Shown in pieces: positions 33,695-42,842 of a DNA stretch of 64,000 nt; the stretch's first letter is position 1; each line of letters begins with the position of its first letter. The position numbers were made by a program, and so were the translations under genes. The notes beneath the pieces are model-generated. The model saw only the letters and a list, made by a program, of their open reading frames with translations. It ran no database searches and was not told where the DNA came from. Source of the DNA: Treponema denticola (GTDB taxonomy: Bacteria; Spirochaetota; Spirochaetia; Treponematales; Treponemataceae); assembly GCF_024400535.1 (NCBI RefSeq), contig NZ_CP038800.1, forward strand, positions 62,001-126,000, read 5' to 3'.

Positions 33695-36600
33695 TTATCT
33701 TTCTCCATTGTAAAAAGCAACGGCATTTAGATATGCCATTTTGTAAGAAAATAAAATCTTGAATATTTCCATACTATCCGTTCGGCAATTTCTTGCAAAG
33801 TCCATAGCAGGTTCAAAATTTTCTCTCCATAAAGACGAGTCAAGCGGTTCATAAGAAGCTGTGCGTTCTTGTTTATCCTCAACATTTAAAACCCAGCGGG
33901 CATCAAGATTATTACCGTAATTATCTTTGAAGTACCATGACGGTTTTAAAATTTCTGCAGCTTCAATAAATTGTGCATAACTTTCTTTAAGTTCTTTAGC
34001 ACTTGCTGTTGTAACAATGGGCTGTTTCTTTACGGTCTTTATATAATTTTGAGCTTCCTTTTTAGCTTCAGCAGCAGCAGCTTCTATGTTTTTATGCATT
34101 TTGCCGTCAGCTCCCGAAAGTAAGCCCAAGGCTAGAATATCGCCATCTGCACTTCTGTCATATGTTTCACAAATCCTTCCTATAACTGCACCGCAGTTAA
34201 ATCCGTCTTTTTGGCCGGTAAAGTGACTTGACCCTCCGCCGAAAAGGTGGATATCGAAAGTCCCATCTCCCTTTGTCATAGTTTTGACAAAGTTCTTTAA
34301 TATGACTATTTCAGCAAGATAGCCAAGATCAAAAAGATTTTGTAACTCTAAAGGGATTTGTCCTTTTTGGAGACGGTTAATTAAGCAAAGAAGATTATTA
34401 CGGGCTTTATTGACATCAATATGTTTTTCAGAGCGTTGTTTTATCAGTTCTTCATTTAAATTTTTCACAATATCAATAAGGTTTGAATTGTCCCGCATGT
34501 CAACTTTAAAAAAGTCTTCAACATTTTTGTATTTTGAAAAATAAAGATAATCCCATATAGGCTGTAAAATTATTTTATGGCCTCCAAGCCTAATAGAAAA
34601 GTTTGTTACCAAAGAAACACTTGATGCATCGGCACTTGAATCTTTTGAAGCCTTATTTTTAAATAAAGCTATATCTGTTGAAAGGTCTCCTATATCAATC
34701 AAAGCAGCTCCTGAACCTGTGTGGAAGGCATTATTGTGACATACTCTATTTGCTATTGCCAGTGATTCGGGAAGATATAAATCAATGTTTATCTTAGGTC
34801 GTAAATAAGGCATTCTTTTTTCAATGCTTTCTTGAGCGTGATCCCAACAACTTTTCATAGCTTCGTGCTGTTCTTTAAGGTAGGCTGTGCGTATATTGAT
34901 TTCGGAACATCCTAAATGTACAGCACGGTCTATTATCATAGTTAAAATACCTTGAATTAAAAGCTCCATCTCATTTCTTTTTTCTTCAACATTAGATTTG
35001 ATATCGGAGGTAATGTTTTTACCGCCTGCTTCGGAAACGGTTTTAGGATTTAAAAGAATGAGCTTACCTGATTTATATAATAATAAATCATTTCCCGTAT
35101 TTGAATAAAGCAGAGGAGTTCCAATTATGCCGACAGGAGTCTTACCTTGTACGACCTCATATTGTTTTTCACTTTGAAATTTTGTATTGCTAAACTGTGT
35201 TTCTCTATCCGGCTTATCATCAAGAGGTGTTGTTATAGGTACACTTAAAACTTGACCTTCTTCAATTAAGACCTTTTTTATTTCTTCTTCACGCATTCCT
35301 TCTTCTAAAAATATAACAACAGATCGTGAAGAACCTATATCAACGGCAACATTCATTCGTTTTTGAGATGGAAGTTCTCTGTGTATAAAGTTAGGCGCTT
35401 TTTTCCAATCCAGCTGTTCTGTCTCGGAAACAACCCTTAAAGGCAATGCCCCAAGCCAGTTTCCGTTTCCTTTAATACCAAGCCATTTCGGTATTTCACC
35501 GCAATACATCAAATAGTCACTTTCAATTTTATCAAATTGAAGCCCTGAAAATTCTATATCATTAAGCCCATCAATAGCTGCTACGGAGTCATTAACAAGA
35601 GGTGAAGGATATTCACCTGCCTCAGGGATTAAATTACGGCGTGCTATCCAGCCGAATTTCGGAGCAGGTCCGAATAATGAGAGAACGGGAAAACGCTTAA
35701 TATAACGTATTTGCCCACCTTCATAAATCTTAGAAACGGTAATATCTAAGTTATCTATGTTTATTTTGCAATTTATTGTTACTGAAGTTATTTTATTTTC
35801 AACAATTATCGCATCATCGATAGCTATAGACTTTATTTCAAAAGAATCATTTTTTGTCCATTCAACGTTTTTTTCGGTTATAGGCGGAATAAAAGCATAG
35901 CACAGATCTTGAAATTCCAACATGAGCGGTTTTATATCATAACCGAGCTTAGCATTTTCATCTACCATCGGAATAAGCGAAATACTATCCGTAAGCATCT
36001 CACCTTGATAGTTTTTCATAACAGGAAAACAAGGCATTTGTGATTCTGTTTTATCAATTTTTAAATTTCCTTTTACGGCATCAGAAACCACTACATCGCT
36101 TAAATTGTTATTTATCTCCTCATACATACAACAAGAGTTTACGAGTTCTATATTTTCATTAAGCCAAAATTTTATTATTTGTTTATCTTGATCCGTAAGA
36201 CTGTCAAGAATTGTTTTTGTACCTGCAGAATTGTCTACTTTTAGTTTTTTAAAATTAAAAATATAATCCACAGATGGTATAGGTCCTGCCGATGATAAAA
36301 GGCCTATAAGTTCCTGATCATTGTATATAGATATTATGTCATCCCTATTCATTTTTATTCCGGGATTTTCATTTTCATTGCCGTATAGAGCTTTTTTTAT
36401 TTCATCTAAAAAATATTTACGCCCCGGATATTTTATTTCTTGTGTAAGCTTGCTTATTTTGTCCGATTTAAGACTAATGTTTTGTCCGCTTGCAGATGCA
36501 AGTACACAATGTATGAATAAAATAGCACTTTTTTTATACATTGCAGACTTTAAAACATTTATTTTCTTTTCTTCATTATTTTTCCATGAAATAGCTTCCC

Positions 36601-36778
36601 TAAAACGCTTTATACGATCTGCAGGGTTTGATCTTGTATTTTCAGGCGGTGTATCCGTTATTTTTTTTGCAAACATTTCCGTTTGACTATAGCTTGTTCT
36701 TAAGCCTTCAGCCGTGTTGCTGTCAAGTTTTCCTATAGGGGTTACGGCACTTTTATCTTCATACGATGTAAGACGCAT
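33695..36778 (-). CDS. Actin/Hsp70-fold ATPase, SrfB-like in size and motif layout
   Basis: The protein has 1027 residues with no signal peptide, so it is cytoplasmic. It carries the three nucleotide-binding motifs of the actin/Hsp70/ParM fold: phosphate-1 NVAVDIGSSRSVVIF (around 476-490), phosphate-2 GAALIDIGDLSTDIALF (around 690-706) and adenosine IHLFGGGSSHFTGQ (around 843-856). The N-terminal 470 residues are unique and contain beta-rich segments (SLFGPAPKFGWIARRNL around 367). Length and arrangement fit the virulence-factor SrfB-like family, which I cannot confirm without a profile search. Its start codon directly abuts the stop of the tubulin-like gene, so the two are translationally linked. 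A damaged chimeric paralogue is at 28333-31308. Confidence 0.8.
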   Translation of the reverse strand: MRLTSYEDKSAVTPIGKLDSNTAEGLRTSYSQTEMFAKKITDTPPENTRSNPADRIKRFREAISWKNNEEKKINVLKSAMYKKSAILFIHCVLASASGQNISLKSDKISKLTQEIKYPGRKYFLDEIKKALYGNENENPGIKMNRDDIISIYNDQELIGLLSSAGPIPSVDYIFNFKKLKVDNSAGTKTILDSLTDQDKQIIKFWLNENIELVNSCCMYEEINNNLSDVVVSDAVKGNLKIDKTESQMPCFPVMKNYQGEMLTDSISLIPMVDENAKLGYDIKPLMLEFQDLCYAFIPPITEKNVEWTKNDSFEIKSIAIDDAIIVENKITSVTINCKINIDNLDITVSKIYEGGQIRYIKRFPVLSLFGPAPKFGWIARRNLIPEAGEYPSPLVNDSVAAIDGLNDIEFSGLQFDKIESDYLMYCGEIPKWLGIKGNGNWLGALPLRVVSETEQLDWKKAPNFIHRELPSQKRMNVAVDIGSSRSVVIFLEEGMREEEIKKVLIEEGQVLSVPITTPLDDKPDRETQFSNTKFQSEKQYEVVQGKTPVGIIGTPLLYSNTGNDLLLYKSGKLILLNPKTVSEAGGKNITSDIKSNVEEKRNEMELLIQGILTMIIDRAVHLGCSEINIRTAYLKEQHEAMKSCWDHAQESIEKRMPYLRPKINIDLYLPESLAIANRVCHNNAFHTGSGAALIDIGDLSTDIALFKNKASKDSSADASSVSLVTNFSIRLGGHKIILQPIWDYLYFSKYKNVEDFFKVDMRDNSNLIDIVKNLNEELIKQRSEKHIDVNKARNNLLCLINRLQKGQIPLELQNLFDLGYLAEIVILKNFVKTMTKGDGTFDIHLFGGGSSHFTGQKDGFNCGAVIGRICETYDRSADGDILALGLLSGADGKMHKNIEAAAAEAKKEAQNYIKTVKKQPIVTTASAKELKESYAQFIEAAEILKPSWYFKDNYGNNLDARWVLNVEDKQERTASYEPLDSSLWRENFEPAMDFARNCRTDSMEIFKILFSYKMAYLNAVAFYNGER

Positions 36779-38344
36779 TTATTCCTCCTTTCTTGCTTCC
36801 AGTGTTTTATAGATATCTTTTATCATTAAAAAGAAAATTTCTTTTGTATTATCTTCGATTTCTAGAAGTTTTTTTAGTTTGGTTTTATCTTGTTTAAAAT
36901 CAAAAAGATAATTCATCCATGAATCCTTCAGTAAGGGCATTTTGTTAATAGGCTTATTTTCCCATGCTGCAAAAGGATTTGTAAATATTTCAGAAAAATA
37001 ATTTGATAAATCCTTCATGTCTTCAGCCGTGAAAAAATCCAAAACTATGTTTGTTGCACCTCCAAACTTTGAATAGTTTTGTATCTCATTCCAAAATTCA
37101 AAGTAGGGTACAAGATATGTCAACCATTCTTTCAGCATTGTCCGTATTGCCTCTATTTTTTGCATATCATTTTGAGGATTTTTAATATACTTTTTTACAT
37201 ACACATCTTTTTTAAGATCTTTTGCTTCTTGAGAAAAGCGAGGGTATAATTGACATACAATAATACTTATAAGCCGCATTAAATTTTTTGCTGATATCTT
37301 AATATCGTTTCCTAAAGGAAGTTCTCCCCAACCTATATTTAGGTTTCCTGTTTTTTCATCAGCAGGCAATACTGTTTGATATAAACCTGGTTCTGCAACT
37401 GATTTGAGAGCAAAAGAGGATAAGGCTGCTGTAAGCTCAAGAAGATGAGAAAAGCGTTTTGATGCTCCGTTTTTTTGAAATTCTCCGCAGATATCATCAA
37501 AAAGAGGTATGGCTGCGTAATAAACATACCAAGGGTCGTTAGGAAATTCTTTTATCAGGTCTTCTTCAAGTTCCCGTAACTGATCGCATACACGATAATA
37601 AGAATCAATTGTTTCACCTATATCATCCACTTTTCGCTTTTTATCGGGATTAACAGGTATTAAAAAATATGTACCTAAAAGTACTAAATCTATACGGAGT
37701 TTTTCCAAAATCTTAATTTTATCTGGGTCATCTTTATTGTAGTAATTTTTTATTTTTTTTACTAAAGGAACAATTAAGGATGAACCCATTCCGCCTGTTA
37801 TTCCTCCTAGAAGAACAAGCCTAAGATTTTCTATAGCCTTATTTTTAGCAGTTTCCTCAAGTTCTTTAAAAAGAGACGATTGTTCAAAATGCTCTAAACA
37901 CACATTAGCATCAAGACTTCCTCTTGACGGATCTCTATTATTTCCGTCACGCAAAAGTTCATTTTGTTTTTCTTCCTTCCAGCACATATTTGCTAACTTT
38001 TGCATTAAATCATCTTCACCTATAAGATTCATTACCGTATAGTTGGAGTTTAGTATTCCTGCATTATGTTGAAGTTCTTGATAAACTCCTTTTTCTAAGT
38101 TATAAGGTGGTAAAGGCTCTGAATCAAATGGAAGACTTTCATAAAATAAGCCGTAATTTTTTGCAGTATTTACGCAGTATTCATAATTTTTACCGCGTGT
38201 ATCTTTATCCATTATAAACATCTTATATACACTACCGTTGTCGGCAATTCTTGCCTCTTTAAGTAATGGATATAAATGACCTATAGCGGTACCTATTTGT
38301 GTTCCTGTTCCACCTAAACAAACAAACATTGTATTTTCGGACAT
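36779..38344 (-). CDS. Tubulin/FtsZ-like GTPase family protein
   Basis: The protein has 521 residues and is cytoplasmic. The N terminus has the Rossmann-like start MFVCLGGTGTQIGTAIGHLYP (6-26) and an acidic strand end, FIMDKDTRG. The tubulin signature (G-box) is VLLGGITGGMGSSLIVPL at 177-194, aligning with GGGTGTGxxP of FtsZ and GGGTGSGMGTLL of tubulin. This is the arrangement of the bacterial Tubulin_2-type proteins. Known FtsZ and tubulin relatives form GTP-dependent filaments. Filament formation here is inference. The gene is directly followed by, and abuts, the actin-fold gene. Such coupling of tubulin-like and actin-like genes in one operon is the main point of interest in the window. 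Confidence 0.82.
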   Translation of the reverse strand: MSENTMFVCLGGTGTQIGTAIGHLYPLLKEARIADNGSVYKMFIMDKDTRGKNYEYCVNTAKNYGLFYESLPFDSEPLPPYNLEKGVYQELQHNAGILNSNYTVMNLIGEDDLMQKLANMCWKEEKQNELLRDGNNRDPSRGSLDANVCLEHFEQSSLFKELEETAKNKAIENLRLVLLGGITGGMGSSLIVPLVKKIKNYYNKDDPDKIKILEKLRIDLVLLGTYFLIPVNPDKKRKVDDIGETIDSYYRVCDQLRELEEDLIKEFPNDPWYVYYAAIPLFDDICGEFQKNGASKRFSHLLELTAALSSFALKSVAEPGLYQTVLPADEKTGNLNIGWGELPLGNDIKISAKNLMRLISIIVCQLYPRFSQEAKDLKKDVYVKKYIKNPQNDMQKIEAIRTMLKEWLTYLVPYFEFWNEIQNYSKFGGATNIVLDFFTAEDMKDLSNYFSEIFTNPFAAWENKPINKMPLLKDSWMNYLFDFKQDKTKLKKLLEIEDNTKEIFFLMIKDIYKTLEARKEE

Positions 38345-38380
38345 TGTTGACCTCTCTTTTTATTATAGTGCCTCAAATAA

Positions 38381-38842
38381 CTAGGGGCGTGGCTTTAAAA
38401 AAATGAAAACAAATATATTTACAAAAATTAAAAAGACAAAAAAACATATGGCTTCAGGTAGACTTGTAATTAAAAACGACTCATATATGTCTACCCTGCT
38501 TATTGGAGAAGTTGTAAAATAAAAAAACAGAAAAAGAATAATACCGGTAATAACAGATGCTATAAGACCGCTTGTAATCCTTGAACCATATCCTAGATAA
38601 TTCTGATAATGTTCCACAGCAGCCTTTCTCTCTTTTAACCAGAATAAAAGAGAATAACCTAATCCAAAGGCTCCTATTAAAACTGCAATGATAATACCGA
38701 GTATAAAAATTATTTCATCTTCCGCATTATCTCCGCCATCAAGATAAATTATATTGCTTAAATATGAATATAATATTACAAGAAGACAGGCTGTAATATA
38801 AGTGCCTAAAGCCAGAAGCCAATTCAATGTTTGTTTTTTCAT
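38381..38842 (-). CDS. Small four-helix membrane protein
   Basis: The protein has 153 residues with four predicted transmembrane helices: about 7-29, 46-71, 92-113 and 124-150. Short charged loops (KERKAAVEHYQNY around 71-84) separate helices 2 and 3. I recognise no family. It starts 2 bp after the stop of the upstream lipoprotein gene and lies 36 bp before the tubulin-like gene, so it is part of the same transcript. It may serve as a membrane receptor for the cytoskeletal proteins, which is inference from position only. Confidence 0.68.
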   Translation of the reverse strand: MKKQTLNWLLALGTYITACLLVILYSYLSNIIYLDGGDNAEDEIIFILGIIIAVLIGAFGLGYSLLFWLKERKAAVEHYQNYLGYGSRITSGLIASVITGIILFLFFYFTTSPISRVDIYESFLITSLPEAICFFVFLIFVNIFVFIFLKPRP

Positions 38843-38844
38843 TC

Positions 38845-40446
38845 TTATTTCCTCTTATTTGTTTTGCTTTGGGGCAGATTGAAGAGTACAACAGGTATCT
38901 TAACAAATTCATCATTTGTATATACTGTTTGTTCTGCAGCTTCACCTTTAAGCAAATTATTTATAAAATTTTTAAAATTAGGGGTTCTATCCTGATTCAA
39001 TTTTAAATTGCTAAAATCGGCATTATCAAATTCATTTACCCATTGAGGTATTTCAATTTTTTGTTTAACCCTTACGATTATATCAAAACATATTACAGAT
39101 GACTCCATTGCCGCACTAATATTTTTTGGAAGTATGCTAACTTGCACTGTTTTTGCATCTTCTAATAAGACCGGTTGAAAGGATTCAATATCACGGCTTA
39201 TAAAAAGATTATTTTTTTGCCATTTTAAAACATCTTCTGATTCATTTTTTGTAAGATATCGGTAATTTTTTATTTCAGTTTTAAGTTCCTCTATAGAACA
39301 GTTTTGGGGCATATCAAAATTTAAGTTAAGCCGCCATATCCAATTATCGTTTTTTTTACGAGGCATTTCAGGCTGATATTCAAATATAAAGGTTTCAAGC
39401 TGAGTATTTATATGTTTAAGCTCCCCTTTTTCTTCTAAACCTAAATGCTCGACCATCCTATCTGTTCTATTTTGCAAATTCCATATACGGTCTTGGACGG
39501 AAATGGAGGTTTCTCTCCTATCTTTATCGACCATTATCTTATCTTTTATATTATATTTATTTTTTATAAATCTTGTAAGTTCATTGCGATGCACACTTTG
39601 CGGTATTGTAATATTTGAAAGCTGTATAGGGCGGATTTTTCCACTTTGGGTAGTGGTTAAGATATTCCATTTGATATCCAAATTTTCTGTTTGTTCCGAA
39701 AAACGCCTAATAAATAAGCTGACAGCTTCCTGCTGCCCCGAAATTATAGCATAAAGAGGTTTATATCCATTACACTGTACATTTACCATTCGGTTCAGTG
39801 CTGCGGGATCTGGTCTATAATTTATTCCGTTAAAAGGAAGTTTAATCGCTATAACGGCAGCAGCATAATCGTCTGTTTTTAAAAGTTTATTTCTAATTAA
39901 ATCCGCCAAAAGACTCATATTTAAACCTTGTTCTTCAAGGTCGGTAATAACAACAGTTAAATTCTTTGGATTAATTAGGTCACTGTTATAAATCATAGTT
40001 AAGGGGCCTGCTTCTTGGTTTTCAAAGCGGCCTCCTTCGACATAGAATCGGCGTTCTCCAGGTGCAAGATATTCGGTGTCTGTCCATTTTAGAAGATCGC
40101 TTTTATCAGGCTGCAATGTCCAATATTTAGGACGGTAGTTTGCACCTGCTGATAAATTAGCTATTGCTCTATAAAATTGAACAAATTCACCAGATGCTTT
40201 CATCTCATTATTTTGATTCTTAGCATATCCTATTTGAGATAGGGTATTATCCCAGTAAATATCAGCTATCGGCGGGATTATATTATTTTGATATGGGTCA
40301 TCCCCGTCAATTGTTGTAATATCCGGCGGAATGGGGAAAAAAGCTCCAAAAGCAGATTCGCTTCTTTTATTAGCTTGTGAACAAGTCGAAAACGATATCA
40401 GTAAGAGTACTAAAATAGATGCCTGTATCCATGATGCCCTTTTCAT
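38845..40446 (-). CDS. Lipoprotein, first gene of the tubulin-like/actin-like operon
   Basis: The protein has 533 residues from the ATG at 40446, chosen because AAGGA lies 7 nt upstream. The frame continues 13 codons further up without a site. The lipobox is LLISFSTC (Cys about 23). Residues about 150-200 contain LTVVITDLEEQGLNMSLL, which looks like the first strand and metal-site region of a vWA-like Rossmann domain (DxxEQG instead of DxSxS), followed by AAAVIAIKLPFNG. The rest is beta-rich with no catalytic motif. The predicted location is the outer leaflet of the inner membrane or the outer membrane. The operon promoter is at 40559-40587, about 110 bp upstream. Confidence 0.7.
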   Translation of the reverse strand: MKRASWIQASILVLLLISFSTCSQANKRSESAFGAFFPIPPDITTIDGDDPYQNNIIPPIADIYWDNTLSQIGYAKNQNNEMKASGEFVQFYRAIANLSAGANYRPKYWTLQPDKSDLLKWTDTEYLAPGERRFYVEGGRFENQEAGPLTMIYNSDLINPKNLTVVITDLEEQGLNMSLLADLIRNKLLKTDDYAAAVIAIKLPFNGINYRPDPAALNRMVNVQCNGYKPLYAIISGQQEAVSLFIRRFSEQTENLDIKWNILTTTQSGKIRPIQLSNITIPQSVHRNELTRFIKNKYNIKDKIMVDKDRRETSISVQDRIWNLQNRTDRMVEHLGLEEKGELKHINTQLETFIFEYQPEMPRKKNDNWIWRLNLNFDMPQNCSIEELKTEIKNYRYLTKNESEDVLKWQKNNLFISRDIESFQPVLLEDAKTVQVSILPKNISAAMESSVICFDIIVRVKQKIEIPQWVNEFDNADFSNLKLNQDRTPNFKNFINNLLKGEAAEQTVYTNDEFVKIPVVLFNLPQSKTNKRK

Positions 40447-40558
40447 ATTTTTTCCTTTATGTATAATTTTTAAACTGTAAAACAATTTTTATATGTAATT
40501 TTATATAAACTAACCTAAAATAAAACTGCTGTAATCTACAGTAAATTAAGTTTTAAAA

Positions 40559-40587
40559 ATGCTACCACTATTTTATGCAAATGTCAA
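40559..40587 (-). promoter_or_regulatory. Predicted promoter of the tubulin-like/actin-like operon
   Basis: On the minus strand TTGACA (40582-40587), a 17-bp spacer and TAGCAT (40559-40564). The -35 box is exactly 18 bp from the right end of insertion-sequence copy 2. The leader is about 105 nt and contains CTGTAGATTACAG as a small hairpin. Confidence 0.6.
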
Positions 40588-40605
40588 TAGCCAGTCACAC
40601 AGGGT

Positions 40606-41781
40606 CATGGAAATCAATTTTGTAATATTTTTTTGATAAAAGATATATCCATGAGAGCTTTAAACATAATGTGTGACAAAGAAGATTTAGGTGCATTTTT
40701 TTGTTTGTATCGCGAGACCAAATTTAACGCCACTTTCCGTCCTATGTTCAAGGCTTGTTGTAGATTTTTATCTAAAAGCCGACAAAAGTCTTCTCTAAAA
40801 TGAACATCTAATAACCAATGCATGGTTTCTACAACCCATTCTTTTCTTGCTATATCCAATAGCTGTTGCGCTGTAAGTTTTCTACTCGAAATATAATAAT
40901 GCCATTCATCACTCTTTCCTTTCTTACTCTTAAACTCTGAATGAATAGCTCCAATACAGCTTAACCCCCTCCCATTCATCTGTATTATCCATCCAACCTA
41001 AATTAGTTGTGCAAAAGGCTGTTCGCTTTTCAACTCTTTCACGATTTTTTTCACTTTTACAAGCTGTGTCCATTTGTTTTCTTAGAATTTCATCTTGAAC
41101 ATATTCTTCAATATCCGCTTTTAATAAAGGCTGGTTCCCTTTTACCGACAATAAATAGTCCCCTTTTCCTTCTTTTATGATTTTTGCCGTTTCTTTTTGA
41201 CAATTTAAGGCATCTGCAACGATTATATGCCCTTTTATATTAAGAGTTTTTTATAAGAGATTGAACCGTAGGTATCTCGTTTGTCTTTCCTTTAACACAC
41301 TTTTGTGCCAATGTTATACCAAATTCTGCAACTTGTGCAGAGACTATGTGCAGCGGACTTTCATAGCTGCTCATTTTATCTGTTGAACGGATAGTTTTTC
41401 CGTCTATCGCTATTGTAAGAGGCTTTTCTGTACCGTATTCTTTGATAAGAGCCTCAGCCATATTCATAAAACATTCGTTTAATGAGTCTATGTTTATCAA
41501 TTTAAGTAGACAGGTTAGCCAATAATAGCAAGGTATCTTTTTTATGCCGAATTCTTTATTGAGCCTATCTTTTATAATGTCGGCAGTTGCCCATTCGTGT
41601 ATTTCTCTAATGTTTTTACGGCCGCAAAGAAGTCCAAGTAGTAATATTTTTAAAGCTTCATTTACGCTGTAAAAATATCCGTCGTAATTGCTTATTATTT
41701 TGATGTCGTTAAAGTAATCAAATATATTTTCTATTTCCATACCTACATTATCGGCAGTTTTTAGTAAAATTGATTTCCGTG
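40606..41781 (-). mobile_element. ISAs1-family insertion sequence, copy 2, inactivated
   Basis: The element is 1176 bp. The right end CATGGAAATCAATTTT is at 40606-40621 and the left end, complement of CACGGAAATCAATTTT, is at 41766-41781. It is 5 bp longer than copy 1, and I can account for all five as single-base differences in A or G runs. There is no target duplication (ACACAGGGT against CGGAAATCA). The left flank, CGGAAATCAATGG at 41782, looks like a further scrap of terminal repeat. It sits between two divergent promoters. Confidence 0.9.
40614..41740 (-). pseudogene. Frameshifted ISAs1-family transposase
   Basis: Compared with copy 1, an A-run at about 41250 has 6 instead of 5 A (the protein stops after SLIKNS), and a G-run at about 40968 has 5 instead of 4 G. 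The frame is therefore split into three pieces. Between these points it keeps the ancestral reading (DALNCQKETAK and SVKGNQPLL) that copy 1 has lost. The protein cannot be made whole without frameshifting. Both defects lie in homopolymers, so read-level checking is needed to exclude sequencing error. Confidence 0.87.
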
Positions 41782-41798
41782 CGGAAATCAATGGTACC

Positions 41799-41827
41799 TT
41801 GAAATTCCTCAACAAAAAAGTTATCAT
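41799..41827 (+). promoter_or_regulatory. Predicted promoter of the proline iminopeptidase gene
   Basis: TTGAAA (41799-41804), a 17-bp spacer and TATCAT (41822-41827). The -35 box is 17 bp from the left end of insertion-sequence copy 2. The start would be about 17 nt upstream of the ATG. Confidence 0.55.
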
Positions 41828-41851
41828 AGGGTTTAGTATAAGAGGTAATCT

Positions 41852-42793
41852 ATGAAAATTTTATATGAAAAAACACCGCTTTTTGACGAAGGCTTTTTAA
41901 AAGTATCCGATATACATAGCATCTATTATGCTCAATACGGTAACCCCAAAGGAAAACCCGTAGTTTTTTTACACGGAGGCCCCGGAGGCGGCTGCATTCC
42001 CGTTGCAAGCCAATACTTTGATCCCGAATTTTACCGAATCGTTTTATTTGACCAAAGGGGGGCCGGCAAAAGTTTGCCGCCTTGCGAGATGAAAGAAAAC
42101 AAATCGGAAAATCTGGTTGAAGATATCGAAAAGCTGAGAAAATATTTAAATGTCGATAAGTGGATGGTTTTCGGAGGAAGCTGGGGAAGCACCCTTGCCC
42201 TAATATACGCTATCGCCCACCCCGATAATGTTGTATCTATAATCCTAAGAGGAATCTTTTTAGGAACACAACAAGAAATAGATTGGATTTACGAAGAAGG
42301 CGGAGCTTCTAAATTCTTCCCTGAAGATTTTGAAGCCTATAAAAATTTTATTCCGCAAGAAGAAAGAAGCTCTTTGGTGAGGGCTTATTCAAAACGCCTT
42401 TTCGGAGAAAATAAAGAACTTTCACTTGAAGCTGCCCATAGCTGGAGCCGTTGGGAATCAGCCCTCGTAAGACTCTTTCCGGCTGTCTACGATATGAGCG
42501 ATGACGAAGCCCTTGCTATGGCCAAGGCAGAATGTCATTATTTTTTACATAAGTGTTTTTTTAAAGATGATAATTACATCCTAAACAATTGCGATAAGAT
42601 TAAAGATATCCCCTGTACTATCGTGCAAGGAAGATATGATATGGACTGTCCTCCTTTTTCTGCTTACAAACTACATAAAAAATTACCCAAATCGAATTTA
42701 AACATAGTCTTATTCGGCGGACATTCCAGTATGGAACCGGGCTTGGTTGACGGTCTTGTAAGGGCTGCAGAAGATCATAAAAGATTCTTTTAA
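41852..42793 (+). CDS. pip: Proline iminopeptidase (alpha/beta hydrolase)
   Basis: The protein has 313 residues, the normal size. The oxyanion segment HGGPGGGCIP (around 40-49), FDQRGAGKSLPP (around 69-80) and the nucleophile elbow GGSWGSTLAL with its Ser near 110 are the signature of S33 proline iminopeptidases. The acid and His come late (GRYDMDCPP, GGHSS). It removes N-terminal proline from peptides in the cytoplasm, fitting a peptide-fermenting spirochaete. AGAGG precedes the ATG. A lipoprotein hydrolase gene follows after 49 bp. Confidence 0.92.
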   Translation: MKILYEKTPLFDEGFLKVSDIHSIYYAQYGNPKGKPVVFLHGGPGGGCIPVASQYFDPEFYRIVLFDQRGAGKSLPPCEMKENKSENLVEDIEKLRKYLNVDKWMVFGGSWGSTLALIYAIAHPDNVVSIILRGIFLGTQQEIDWIYEEGGASKFFPEDFEAYKNFIPQEERSSLVRAYSKRLFGENKELSLEAAHSWSRWESALVRLFPAVYDMSDDEALAMAKAECHYFLHKCFFKDDNYILNNCDKIKDIPCTIVQGRYDMDCPPFSAYKLHKKLPKSNLNIVLFGGHSSMEPGLVDGLVRAAEDHKRFF

Positions 42794-42842
42794 TCGGTTT
42801 TTATTACAAAACCGTAAAAAAATTTTAAACGCGGAAAAAGTC

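Noticed and set aside
42795-42814. Terminator after pip (CGGTTTT with AAAACCG)
   Set aside because: The stem is only 7 bp and is followed by A residues, not T, on the coding strand. It resembles one hairpin of the deoD array but is too short to call a repeat copy.
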